From Lineus longissimus (taxonomy: Eukaryota > Nemertea > Pilidiophora > Heteronemertea > Lineidae), in assembly GCF_910592395.1 (NCBI RefSeq), contig NC_088325.1, positions 14,076,109-14,140,108 on the forward strand: a stretch of 64,000 nt of DNA, written 5' to 3'. Below are positions 12,701 through 21,900 of the stretch, in pieces (positions within the stretch are counted from its first letter, which is position 1; every line of letters starts with the position of its first letter). Both the position numbers and the translations under genes were made by a program. The notes below the pieces were generated by a model. That model saw only the letters and a program-made list of their open reading frames with translations, did not search any database and had not been told where the DNA came from.

Positions 12701-15700
12701 GGATTGTCAAATATCCCCTTCTAATTATCAGTTGTCTGTTTCTAGATAACCAAAGAGGAGAGAAAAAGCGAGGAAAGTGATTTTCTTGAAAATTTCCGAG
12801 ACGTGAGTAGACCTAATGTATCTCCAAGAGAAACATCAAGCCCTTAAGGCAGTTCATGTTCGTGAAAGTGTAGTTTACCCACAGTTCAACATGAAACCAA
12901 ATACCACTCTGGCTGGCCAATCGCGAGTTTTCGGACATATGGTCACCTCAATAGATTTGGACAGGTCTTCCCTCCAGCCAAATGATAAACTTTATGCTCC
13001 TGTCGCGGTACACGCAACCCGGAGCCGCAGTCAGTTCGTCACGTTCTTGGCGACTTGGCCTCGTCATTGCCGCTAGCAATGGATTAATCTCAATGTACGA
13101 TGGGGGCCAAGCCGAGCCTGCTCGGAACCCGATCTTCTTTCCATAGCCAGACACCGCGGATGTTTGTGAAGATCTTCACGATCAGAGTGCTGATGAAGTG
13201 CCATCTACCTTTCTTATGGATAAGCCACACATCCAACTAAAACCTCACTCAACGATGAGAAACCTCATTATTTTCTTGAATGGGTCTAAGATCGAGCTAT
13301 TCCACTGCATCCATCAACGTTGCAAAATCTCATTCAATGCCACCAACTTTTACTTTCAGCCCGAAATTTAAATTACTGTAACGGAATAAGAAAGAGACCA
13401 TCAACACACAGGAACAATCGATCAACCACGACTTCTACATTTCCTCAGTCAGGAGAAAGAAGAGTTATCGAATACTGGTGATGAAAATAATCAAAAGATG
13501 ATAAACTGTGAAAAAAATACTCAAAATACTTTTGGAATTGATGAAGATAGCTCTGATCGGTGCCATAAAGCTTTTGTTTCTTCGTGTTTATTTGCATCTC
13601 AAGACACCACGGGTGTCGCAGAATGAACTTCTGTTTAAAATTGAACTGGCCAAAATAGGGTGTTATCTTGCGGGTCAATATAGACCTGAAGATTCAGTTT
13701 GTACATTGTGTGTTCTTTGTAGATATGATGTAGGTATAGATTTGTAATAAACTTTCTTTTGCAAAGAGTATCTTCTTTGTAATGATAGCACTGATGCTGA
13801 TATGCAAAGTTTCGGACACAAATGAGGGACGTCCATGCCAAAATACTGCTTATTGCTCATGATTTCATACATGAATTTGATAACAACATCAGAGGTATTA
13901 CTTGGGACGACGTTTGGGGACAGAGGTAGTCCTTCTAATACCATCAGCCGCCGCCACATTTAAAAAAAACCCAGTCCGCCTCGTAACCAGATGGCGATAG
14001 TGACGAGGTCGCGCAGGTGTCAGAGTGAATTGGCCAAAATGAGCGTTCTCCTCAAAATAATCATACATTTCGATATTTGTACGTTCTTCTCCCAATATAT
14101 CGTATTGATATATCTCATTGATTCTATAAGGTTTGAAGCTATTTGTTTATATGGCTTGAATCGAGGTCAAAAGGAATAGCTTTCGGGGCCAGTGACGTCA
14201 TCAATGGCGGTTGACTAAAGTTCGGGTACGTCGATTCTCTTCTGTCAGGAATCGAGCCCATGAATGATAGCATAAATATCAATACAGATGTATATAGTAT
14301 GCTTGACCGAGCACCAAACAGAGCGCGGACTGACGACAATCGTCATAAAACCTTTATAGCAGGTGGGGGTTTAACAGTTTCACTTTCTTTCGTATATTTT
14401 AAGGCATTTCATAACTTAATTCATCTAAAAACGACAGCAGCTAAAAATAATTTGTTGGCTATTTGTATAAAACAATACCGTTATCATTTTGAAATATGTT
14501 ATTCAGAATGTGGAGAGGATTTATCATTTTAAATTTTGATTCGGTAGGGAAAATTCGAAACCAGGAAGTTAGTGACAGTGCGTGTACTGTAGATCGAGTA
14601 TAGGCTTCCATGGTTGAGTAATTTGGATGGTCGATTTCGATCTCTGTAAGTCAAAAATCTAAGGTATGGTACTAGTACAGACTCAATAGTCACAAAGTTC
14701 GCACAAAACCGACTTCTGAAATCGCAGGAAGTGGAAAAAACATTGAATTAGATGGATCGAAAGACCTTTGAATTTCAAGATGGCGTGATTATGGAACGAA
14801 TTTTTTTGTATAGCTCGACATTTCTTGTGGCGAGTGGTGTTTTACTTTCCGTGGAGCAGGCATTATGACGTTATCGTCGGAGGATGTTCATTTTCGTTAC
14901 AACCGTGGCCGGGCGATCTTGTCAGCAGCAAGTGACAAAATAACTGCAATCTCCACTAACCTTGGCAAGGATGGAGTCATATACTACTAGCTCCTCGGTA
15001 AGCTGCTAAAGAACTATACCAAAATCGACCATAAGTTGGCGGAACATATAAATGACGTTGGTCGTGCTCAGTAAGAGATCATGCAAGAATTTTAAAAGGC
15101 AAAAATATAAGGTGTTTCATAGTGTCCGCGCCAATGCTGGCAGCAAATTAGGAAGTCGAGCGCTTTATGACGTCATTCCCCTTCTGTCTGACATAGACCT
15201 GCATGTAAAACGTAATTTTTCATTTTTTAGCAGAGTCCACTTGACAATGAAATTCAGAGCGTGGTAATAGGTTGTCTTTTCGTAACTCTTCTTGTTCTTA
15301 TCGGCATCATCGCAGGCCTTATCATGTGAGTACAGCAGCTAAACTGGTAACTTTAAACCATAGGGAATACCGGTATAACAGGGTTATTGATTTTATTTGT
15401 CTGTCTCAAAGTGCTTTACAACAACAACCACAATATCATTCGCTTCCCGCTGAGGTATTCTCAGGTATCTTGGAGCATGTTCATACATCATATCATTTGA
15501 GCTCGAGCTGCGAAAAACAAAGCTTAAATACTGTAAAGATCTTTTTACCTCTCCATTCACTGATATATCCCTAAACCCTGTGTCTGTTGCATTATATTAA
15601 GCAACTGTCTTCTGATTCGTTTTCAGAAAACGCCGTTATTGGTACAATCGGTGTCGTTTGTACTACAACGCTCCTTCACCAGCAAACCAAAACGAGAGAG

Positions 15701-16968
15701 CAACACATGTGTATGACAACGAAGTTTTTGTTGAAGATGTTTCTTCATCTGAGGGTGACTATTCAGAAAGAATGCAACAGGAAGATTCCGAGGATATGGT
15801 ATTTTATTTGAACCAGTCTTCCTCTGTTACAGGTCAAGACCAAAGTTCAGAAGAGCTGGAGACTCAGTTCAACAGGTCTACCACCAGTGGTGACCTACAG
15901 GGAAGTTCACCTGACTCGGAGACAGACTTGTATAAGTCTTCCTCAGTTACAGGTCAAAACCAAAGTTCAGAAGAGCTGGAGACTCAGTTCAACAGGTCTA
16001 CCACCAGTGGTGACCTACAGGGAAGTTCACCTGACTCGGAGACAGACTTGTATAAGTCTTCCTCATGGCCAGATCGAGAGTTAAAGTTTTCCGTAGCAGA
16101 AATTGGGCAGGAAGAATACGAGGACACAGGAACAGAACCAAATTCGCCTTTTCAAACTGAAATCCCGCAGGATGTTTCAAGGGACGTGAAGACGACTGTA
16201 TTCAGTGTGTTTTGTCCAGCTGACGGCTCAGAAAAGATATCGACTGACTCTTTCCAAGCTGAAGTTGAACAGGAAGGTTCAGAGAATGCAATAAATGGAA
16301 GTTTGACAGTTCATCTGATGGTATGTGAAGGAGGTTCATTGGACGTGGGGGCAGAAGCAAAGACTGTGTATTCAGTAGCTGAACTCCAACGAGAGGGTTA
16401 TGAGGATGTAGAAATCAAAACGGCCAGGCATTCAGCAGCCAAAGCTCAACAGGAAGATCCAGGGAAACTGCCCACCATAATGAATTGTCATCCCACAGCT
16501 AAAGTCCAAGTAGGAGCTTCCAGCGAATTGCAGACCGAAACGACTCTCGCCACTACTTCTCTTGTTGATGCAAAGGAAGAAAGCCCAGAGGAATTGGTGG
16601 ATGTACTCAGTTTTCCCATTCAAGTTGAATACCTTTCGGATAGTTCAGAGGACACGGAGGCGGTACGGGATGGTTCTTCTACAGCTGAAGTCCAGCAAGA
16701 TGGACCAGGGGACTTTGAGACGGTACGGAATGGTTCTTCTCCAGCTGAAGTCCAGCAAGATGGATCAGGGGACTTTGAGACCGTACGGAATGGTTCTTCT
16801 ATACCTGAAGTCCAGCAAGATGGATCAGGTGGCTTTGAGACCGCATTGAACGGGCCTTCCATAGCTGAAGTCCAGCAGGGAGAATTAGGACTCTCGGGGA
16901 TTGTACTGAATATGACTTCAGGTGGAGCAGAGCTTGAAAGTTCAGAGGAGGAAGACATCTACACCTGA
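3635..16968 (+). CDS. FSTL1: FSTL1-like protein, 3' part, with transmembrane helix and long cytoplasmic tail (5' exons outside window)
   Basis: Nine exons join in consistent phase: 3635-3772, 9019-9166, 9517-9629, 10512-10575, 11781-11848, 12101-12192, 12746-12802, 15231-15325 and 15627-16968 (TGA). They give about 705 residues. The order matches follistatin-like 1: a helical [15 protein letters not shown] segment ending DGWSTRG, an EF-hand loop [12 protein letters not shown], a second loop [12 protein letters not shown], then a VWC-like cysteine segment containing ICACGNWVC, then a charged helical region. Both EF loops keep acidic residues at positions 1, 5, 9 and 12. Known FSTL1 is a secreted glycoprotein with follistatin and Kazal domains in front; those exons are not found in 1-3634. 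Unlike FSTL1, the frame continues into a hydrophobic helix, a KRR stop-transfer and a 440-residue acidic tail. The FSTL1 identity is strong. The joining of the last two exons rests on phase and topology only. Confidence 0.82.
5662..5847. mobile_element. Foldback/MITE-like element, copy 3
   Basis: Terminal inverted repeats CTCTTTGAGTAGAAG... and ...CTTTACTTCTAAGAG bound internal inverted blocks CCAACACAAATATGGACC and GGTTCATATCTGTGTTGG. It has the same family layout as 318-464 and 911-1124. It lies in an intron of the FSTL1-like gene. Confidence 0.65.
7089..7691 (-). pseudogene. Decayed coding sequence of unknown family, antisense in FSTL1-like intron
   Basis: On the minus strand one frame stays open from 7691 to 7284, meets TAG, then TGA seven codons later, and stays open again to TAA at 7089-7091. 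Text on either side of the stops looks protein-like (for example [16 protein letters not shown] before, and [19 protein letters not shown] then [18 protein letters not shown] after). Both internal stops are one C-to-T change away from Gln (CAG) and Arg (CGA). That pattern suggests an intronless retrocopy that has lost function. The parent family was not recognised. Confidence 0.45.
9019..9166 (+). CDS. FSTL1-like exon: first EF-hand
   Basis: The acceptor CATTTTAG ends at 9018 and the donor AG|GTATG follows 9166. The exon encodes a canonical EF loop with ligands D1, D3, D5, D9 and E12 ([12 protein letters not shown]) after the helix [11 protein letters not shown]. It ends in phase 2 and joins the next exon to make the FSTL1 signature RGLCVDALI. 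The first FSTL1 EF-hand of vertebrates is shorter and degenerate; here it looks competent to bind calcium. Confidence 0.86.
9225..9290 (-). repeat. tRNA-derived fragment (tRNA-Gln-like 5' half)
   Basis: On the minus strand the sequence CTGTGGTTCAACGGTTAG followed by AATGCTGGACTTTCGATCT resembles a pol III A box and the anticodon arm of a Gln-type tRNA. No B box follows, so it is a SINE remnant or pseudo-tRNA rather than a tRNA gene. Confidence 0.4.
9517..9629 (+). CDS. FSTL1-like exon: second EF-hand
   Basis: The acceptor is TTTTAG ending at 9516 and the donor is C|GTAAGT after 9629. It encodes [20 protein letters not shown] and then [16 protein letters not shown], the second FSTL1 EF-hand followed by the conserved Pro-Pro linker. 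Loop positions D1, N3, D5, D9 and E12 are intact. Confidence 0.87.
10512..11848 (+). CDS. FSTL1-like exons: VWC-like cysteine segment (two exons, 10512-10575 and 11781-11848)
   Basis: Exon 10512-10575 (acceptor GTTTTCAG, donor TG|GTGAG) encodes [20 protein letters not shown]. Exon 11781-11848 (acceptor CTTTGCAG, donor TTTAG|GTGAGT) completes a cysteine codon and encodes [19 protein letters not shown]. The motif [10 protein letters not shown] is nearly diagnostic of the FSTL1 C-terminal VWC-like domain. Introns of about 0.9 and 1.2 kb separate these from their neighbours. Confidence 0.88.
12101..12802 (+). CDS. FSTL1-like exons: charged helical C-terminal region (12101-12192 and 12746-12802)
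   Basis: Exon 12101-12192 has acceptor GATATTCAG and donor AAG|GTGAGT. Exon 12746-12802 has acceptor GTTTCTAG and donor GAC|GTGAGT. Together they encode a polar, Lys/Glu-rich stretch ([15 protein letters not shown], then [19 protein letters not shown]), matching in position and character the charged end of FSTL1. Both end in phase 0, so several downstream exons could be joined. Reading through the last donor reaches a stop after 14 codons (12845-12847). Confidence 0.78.
13449..13751 (+). other. Possible alternative terminal exon of the FSTL1-like gene (secreted form)
   Basis: A usable acceptor (TACATTTCCTCAG) ends at 13448 in the intron between the charged region and the TM exon. A phase-0 join from 12802 would read [10 protein letters not shown] and stop at 13479-13481. 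An AATAAA lies at 13746-13751. This would give a soluble product like ordinary FSTL1 instead of the membrane form. It is inference from signals only; there is no homology to support it. Confidence 0.25.
15231..15325 (+). CDS. FSTL1-like exon: single transmembrane helix
   Basis: The acceptor is CATTTTTTAG at 15230 and the donor is CAT|GTGAGT after 15325. The exon enters in phase 0, as required by 12802, and leaves in phase 2. It encodes a short polar lead ([10 protein letters not shown]) and a 22-residue hydrophobic helix ([20 protein letters not shown]), followed in the next exon by IKRRYWYNR. Hydrophobic helix then basic residues fits a type I membrane protein. A separate small gene cannot be excluded, but no start codon context or promoter is evident before it. 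Confidence 0.7.
15627..16968 (+). CDS. FSTL1-like last exon: acidic, repeat-bearing cytoplasmic tail
   Basis: The acceptor TTTTCAG ends at 15626 and the single large exon runs 446 codons to TGA at 16966-16968. It begins with a basic juxtamembrane stretch ([10 protein letters not shown]) and then is dominated by Ser, Glu, Asp, Gln and Thr. There are two near-identical 40-residue repeats (15817-15936 and 15937-16056) and about four 20-residue repeats around the motif AEVQQDG (roughly 16657-16880). No catalytic or folded domain is recognised. Tyrosines in acidic surroundings ([14 protein letters not shown]) could be phosphorylation sites, but this is inference. It looks intrinsically disordered. 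Confidence 0.75.
15817..16056 (+). repeat. In-frame 120-bp tandem repeat (2 copies) in the tail exon
   Basis: Bases 15817-15936 and 15937-16056 are nearly identical, differing at a few positions, and a third copy begins at 16057 before diverging. Each copy encodes 40 residues starting SSSVTGQ and including [12 protein letters not shown] and [10 protein letters not shown]. The near-identity implies recent duplication or gene conversion. Confidence 0.92.
16657..16880 (+). repeat. In-frame 60-bp tandem repeat (about 4 copies) in the tail exon
   Basis: Period is exactly 60 bp, best seen from 16681 to 16860. Each unit encodes about 20 residues of the form [19 protein letters not shown]. Degenerate earlier units (AELQREG, AKAQQED, AKVQVGA) upstream at about 16380-16520 suggest that much of the tail grew by this duplication. 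Confidence 0.88.
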
Positions 16969-18959
16969 TACCGAACTCATCATAGAACATTGGTGGAAAG
17001 TCATATAGAATCGTAGCGGCAACAAACAAGAAGCCTTCCATTTTATAAGGTCATTGGCCCTAGAAAGGCGTGATGCCAGCCCAATCAGCGAAGCTGAGTT
17101 TCTGTGTTCATAACTGTATTCATAACGTTTGCTGGTTCTTCTTTAAAACCGTGTTCCTAACGTTTCTAGGTCTTCTTTAAAACTGCTGATGTGCTGTGAC
17201 TACATCCCGCGTTTTGAGAGAGGGAGGCGAAAGTCTATGGTGTTTTTAAGTTGAAGTACACATGTAGATTGATAGGTGTCAATTTAACACAGCTTTTTCG
17301 AGTGTAAACAAAGATAAATGACTTGACGGATGGTATAAAATATAGATTAGTGAATATTTTTTTCATTATTTTACACAATTTTTATTCAAAAACAAATCAT
17401 ACGAAGTGAAAAATTAACAGAACATGAATATTTGACATAGCAAAAAAATGTATTTTATTATCAAACGAACACAATGGAATATGGCACAATTAACACTAAC
17501 ATGTACTAGCACTATGTACACTATAAGTGTTTGGGAATATAATGATGCTTTTTAACACTGAATTGGTGAGAACACTGGCGTAAATGACAGTTGAACACTA
17601 AAATATATCACTAGTGTCTATAAAAACTCTTTACACTATCATACTCGAACTGTAGGTTACAATTTTAAAGGAAAAAAGCTCCACAATATTGATACAAGAG
17701 TATATAGCCAATGCTTGATGTCTTTCGATGGGTGAAAAATCCTCAATTAGAAAATGATATTAAAGTCTCTGAGATTCTGGAACAAAAAATCCCATCCCTA
17801 CAGGTGTTACAAGGAACAAAGAACACAAAAATACAATATTCCAGGAACACTATGAAGTGGCTATTTTTCAATAGGCGTGTGTTTATATCCTCAACACAGA
17901 ACAATAATGTATTACAAACAATATGATACATCATATGATACAGATAAATTCAAAAGTGAACGGATATCACCATTAGAATATCACATGTAAATAGTCGCCG
18001 AATCGGCGATCACCGTCCTTGCACTCGGTCGCTGTTGTTGGATGGTCGCTACGACAGCAGAAAAATTTACATGATTAATAGATAATGCCTGAGGAGGAGG
18101 AGTAGGTTGAGAATTGGCCGGAATCTTCGCCAAAACGAGAATTCGGGGAGTCTTAATTCGTGGCTTTCGTTCTTCGCCTATTTCGTCGCCGGCTCGGGTG
18201 GTTGCGAAACCCACCAGCTAATTGCGGCTACTGTTTAGACGTTAAACCCTGATAAACGGGGTTTGAGAATCCAAGGTCACCATTGTAATGGATGTCTGGC
18301 GTAGCGTAGATATTGAGCTCTGGAAGAAAGGATATGATATAGATATATCATCAAGAATTAATTTTGATATTATGATACCGGGTAGCTTAGAAATTATCTT
18401 TCATGAGAGACCGGCTTAACAAAAATATGGTTGCTCAACCTGAAGTTAACTTCATCTTGACAATTCAGTGGCCGATACTGCCTCATGTGTATGGTCTTCC
18501 TCCAGTATATTTTGATACTGTATGCTTCAGATTTGAGTAACAAGCAGAAAACAATACAAGCTTACTTCTTAGTTTCATGATGACGCCCCGATGACGACAC
18601 AGATTTATCGAATTCTGATTGGCTGAGAACCTGTGTACAAATGTACACTGTACTGCCAGAAAGGTTCAGGAAAAAAATTCGCGGCAGGGACCTGGTTGTT
18701 CAAAACACGTTTTGTCGCAAACGCTGGCGTTTACTTAAATTGGCCACCTCTCCATTAGCATGCCCGTAGACTCAATTGTTAACAACAAAAATAGTGACAA
18801 AACTTCTTTTAAACAACTGGGCCCTGAACAAAAGAAAATATAACGCCTCGTGAGCAACAAAGACATGTTCCCCGATTATCCTTCTACCGGAAATCTATTT
18901 GAAGAGCCATCGGCTGTCACGTGATCGACAGATGACCAATCATAGAAGACTGAGAATTT
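16969..18959. other. Convergent intergenic region (3' flanks of the FSTL1-like and SUEL/CUB gene A)
   Basis: It is AT-rich from 17280 to 17960. It holds a dispersed repeat at about 18470-18685 whose inverted partner lies at 57845-58060. A minus-strand proline-containing frame (17981-18214) is open but has no phase-compatible link to the gene upstream. No clear polyadenylation signal was assigned for either gene. Confidence 0.5.
18470..18685. repeat. Dispersed repeat, copy downstream of gene A
   Basis: It includes GATGACGCCCCGATGACGAC, TTCTGATTGGCTGAGAACC and TACAAATGTACACTGTAC. It is the inverted partner of 57845-58075. Confidence 0.85.
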
Positions 18960-21900
18960 TTAAAATCTAAACAAACCTGATATTGGCCTTGCTTCAGCTC
19001 CTCCACTCATCTGAGCTGGCTGGTGACCCATCTCTTGGGCTGTGGGATTATTTGTCATCGTCGAACCCTCCCTTTTCCGAACCCGCCTGTAAAATACTAA
19101 CTTGATTTACACTCTGCCCGCACTGTATAGGCCTAGGCAAGATCAAAACAACAAACCTATGCTGTACGAAGAGTAAATTTATTCACAGCCTCAAGTCCCA
19201 ATGTCAAATAAGCAATCTTATTGTCTTTCAAACGAAACATTTCAATGCGAGCGGGACTAACAATTATATTTCTTTGGGCTGAGTTGTTCAAAATCACGTT
19301 AGCTTTAACGGCGCCGTTAAGTCTTAACGTGAAATTTCTGATTGGTTTATCTGAAAGAGATAACTTCCTTGAGGTTACTTAACGTAAACGTTAGGGATAA
19401 CCTGACTTTTTGTGCTTTTTAACAACCGGGCCCTGGAGGCGAAATAGTGCCGATAATTTACGGAATAAATCAATTTCATGAGCGGTTAATGCAAGTTTAA
19501 GTATTCGAAATATTACAATGAATGCCGTGGCAACATTTTGGATACCTTATACTATTTTGCTAATACATGTATAGGGTTTTTAGTGAGCAGTAAACTGGTA
19601 GGCCTAATTTGAAACTGCTTTACACGTTGTGCGTTTCAGCCAATCAACTGCTTTGAATGTCCACTTGGCGTCTAAAACATCACGAGTTGCGTTGGAGCCA
19701 ATCAACTGCTCTGGTAAATATCCATTTGGCGTCAGAATGCAATCTCCCAATGAGATGAGATCCGCTTCATTTGCCTCTTTAATCGGAAGAGGCCTAATAT
19801 ACGCTGGTACTAGTATCATTGAAAAAAACCATTACCAATGCCGAGGGCCGAGGCTAGAAGATTGGCCAGAATGATGTCATTTCTTGGTCCTTGGCGTAAG
19901 TAACCTACCTGAGGACAATCACAACGCCAGCAACAACAATCACAATGATGATGACCCAGGGAACCGTTGTGGTACCAATCAGGATGTTCTTCAGCTCATT
20001 ACCTGATCCACCAGCAGCAGGAGCGGAACCTCCCGCTTGTCCTTCCTGGTTGGGGAGGTGGGAATTGGAGCCGGAGTCCGGTGACGTTGCCGGAAGAGGA
20101 TAGGATGAGGGTGAAGGTTTTGTTTTTGTTGTTGTTGTTGTTGTCGGTGTTGTTGTCGGTGTTGTTGTCGTCGTCGTCGTCGTCGTAGTAGTCGTCATCT
20201 TAGATGTCGCCTAAGAAGTTGGAGAAGACAGTTGTAAATTCCCACAATTTTGTGTTTCAAATGTCGACTCGTTGACACCGATTCTCATCCTAAAAGCTTA
20301 CTGATGGATTGTAGTGGTTACTACTCATTGTGTTCGAAGTAAAGAGAAGCTATGAACCTCCCGGCCAGGCCTACATCAAATGTCGGCTCTTCGTCATCAT
20401 CACCGGACAATCACACAACCTGCTCGACCGTACAGTGATACCAGAGACTTAAAAAAAGCTTGATTTGGTGGATACAGAATCGTGTCGGAGAGGGATGGGC
20501 TGGTGTCTAAACTCCAGCCCGCATATACTGCAGGTCTTCCCTCAGCTGTTGGACTAAGCAGACCAGACGTGGCCAGGAGCAGACCCGAACAGTGCATGGA
20601 GATTGTGGTCTCCAGACCGCCATTTCGTGGCTGCTACACCATTTGAGTTTGGTGGCCGGTATTCAACCCACACATTGAAGAGATCGTTGGCAAAGGAGGT
20701 TAGACACACCTACCAGTGTTGGGATAGGGTATCCGAGTGCACCGTTACATGCAACGTTGAAGGTGATCTTGACAACGGCTGAAATTAGAGATGAAACTAT
20801 GAAAGAAGAAATAACTACGCATCACATCCAGTCTTCTCCACCACGACCCGTCGATGGCTCTCGAGCAGGCCACGCCTAGAAGTGAACCTCGTTGCACTTG
20901 TGTGATTCAGTGTCACGCGTGTGAGACCTCAGTCTCGCTCTTCTCTCGCTCAAAAGTTTCTTGCAGGGCTGCAGCCAGGGCCGAACATGTGTTCATACAA
21001 CTATTTCTCACCACCTCCAAGGACTTGCGACAATGTACAGCTATCTGCATCTGGTAAGTGTTTACCCCAATGGCAAGACCTTTAGTACTTACTTAGTACA
21101 AACCAGTTTGAAATCTCAAAATTCTATAAGTTTTCCCCAGCATATGTGGCGACTTATATATTGCTGTGTACTTACATCCACTATCGATGTGCATCCAAAA
21201 CCACCCATTATTTCTGGATTCTGGTCTGAAGTAAATAAACACATCGGATGAAATGTTCGTCAGGGTGATTTTAGTGTATTCTCCTATGTCTTCGATGTGG
21301 TTTTCTCGCTTCTTCCCCCATCTAAGGCTTGGTCCATCAGATGAAAGCGACAAGGAATCGTGCACGGATAGCGTGAAGTTGTAGAGAGAGTGCGGGTCTG
21401 GTAGGCCAGCAGGAGACAAACGGCATGTGCAATTCGTAGTCCGATCAAAGTTGGTCAAGCCATGCGTGGTGTACCCTGTACTGTGCAAGTAGAGTGGAGT
21501 CTTCTCATGCTTCTGGGAATTGGAACACAAATCAAATGTTCGTAAGGTCGCCAAGTTAACTGAAAGACAATCAGACAAAATAAGTAACAATCAATAGGCT
21601 TCAGATGAATTGCCCGGTCGAGTTATTGTAAGTTACAGTCTTGCTATCTGGAGGAAATAGCAATTCTGGAAGATAGTCGAGTTTGTCGTCAGAGCAGAAG
21701 TGATTGTCCAGCGAACGTACAGAAGAAGGAGATGGCGGAAAGAGTGAAGAAAAAGGAGAACCAGAGTTTTGAAATCTATTGGCCAACAAACAGATTTTTA
21801 CGTAAACGTAAAATCAATAGTGTTGCATGGTTCACTGACAGAAAGTGCACATTGAGAGCTTTCTGATAAAGAATCTCGTCGATTTGATAAGTCAGGTCTC

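Noticed and set aside
17981-18214. Extra C-terminal exon of gene A with a proline-rich sequence
   Set aside because: Its best acceptor needs phase 0 while the available upstream donor is phase 1; no family support.
19604-19874. Open frames on both strands with an internal duplication near 19640-19735
   Set aside because: The duplicated CCAATCAACTGCT blocks explain the pattern. It lies in the intron before the gene A tail exon.
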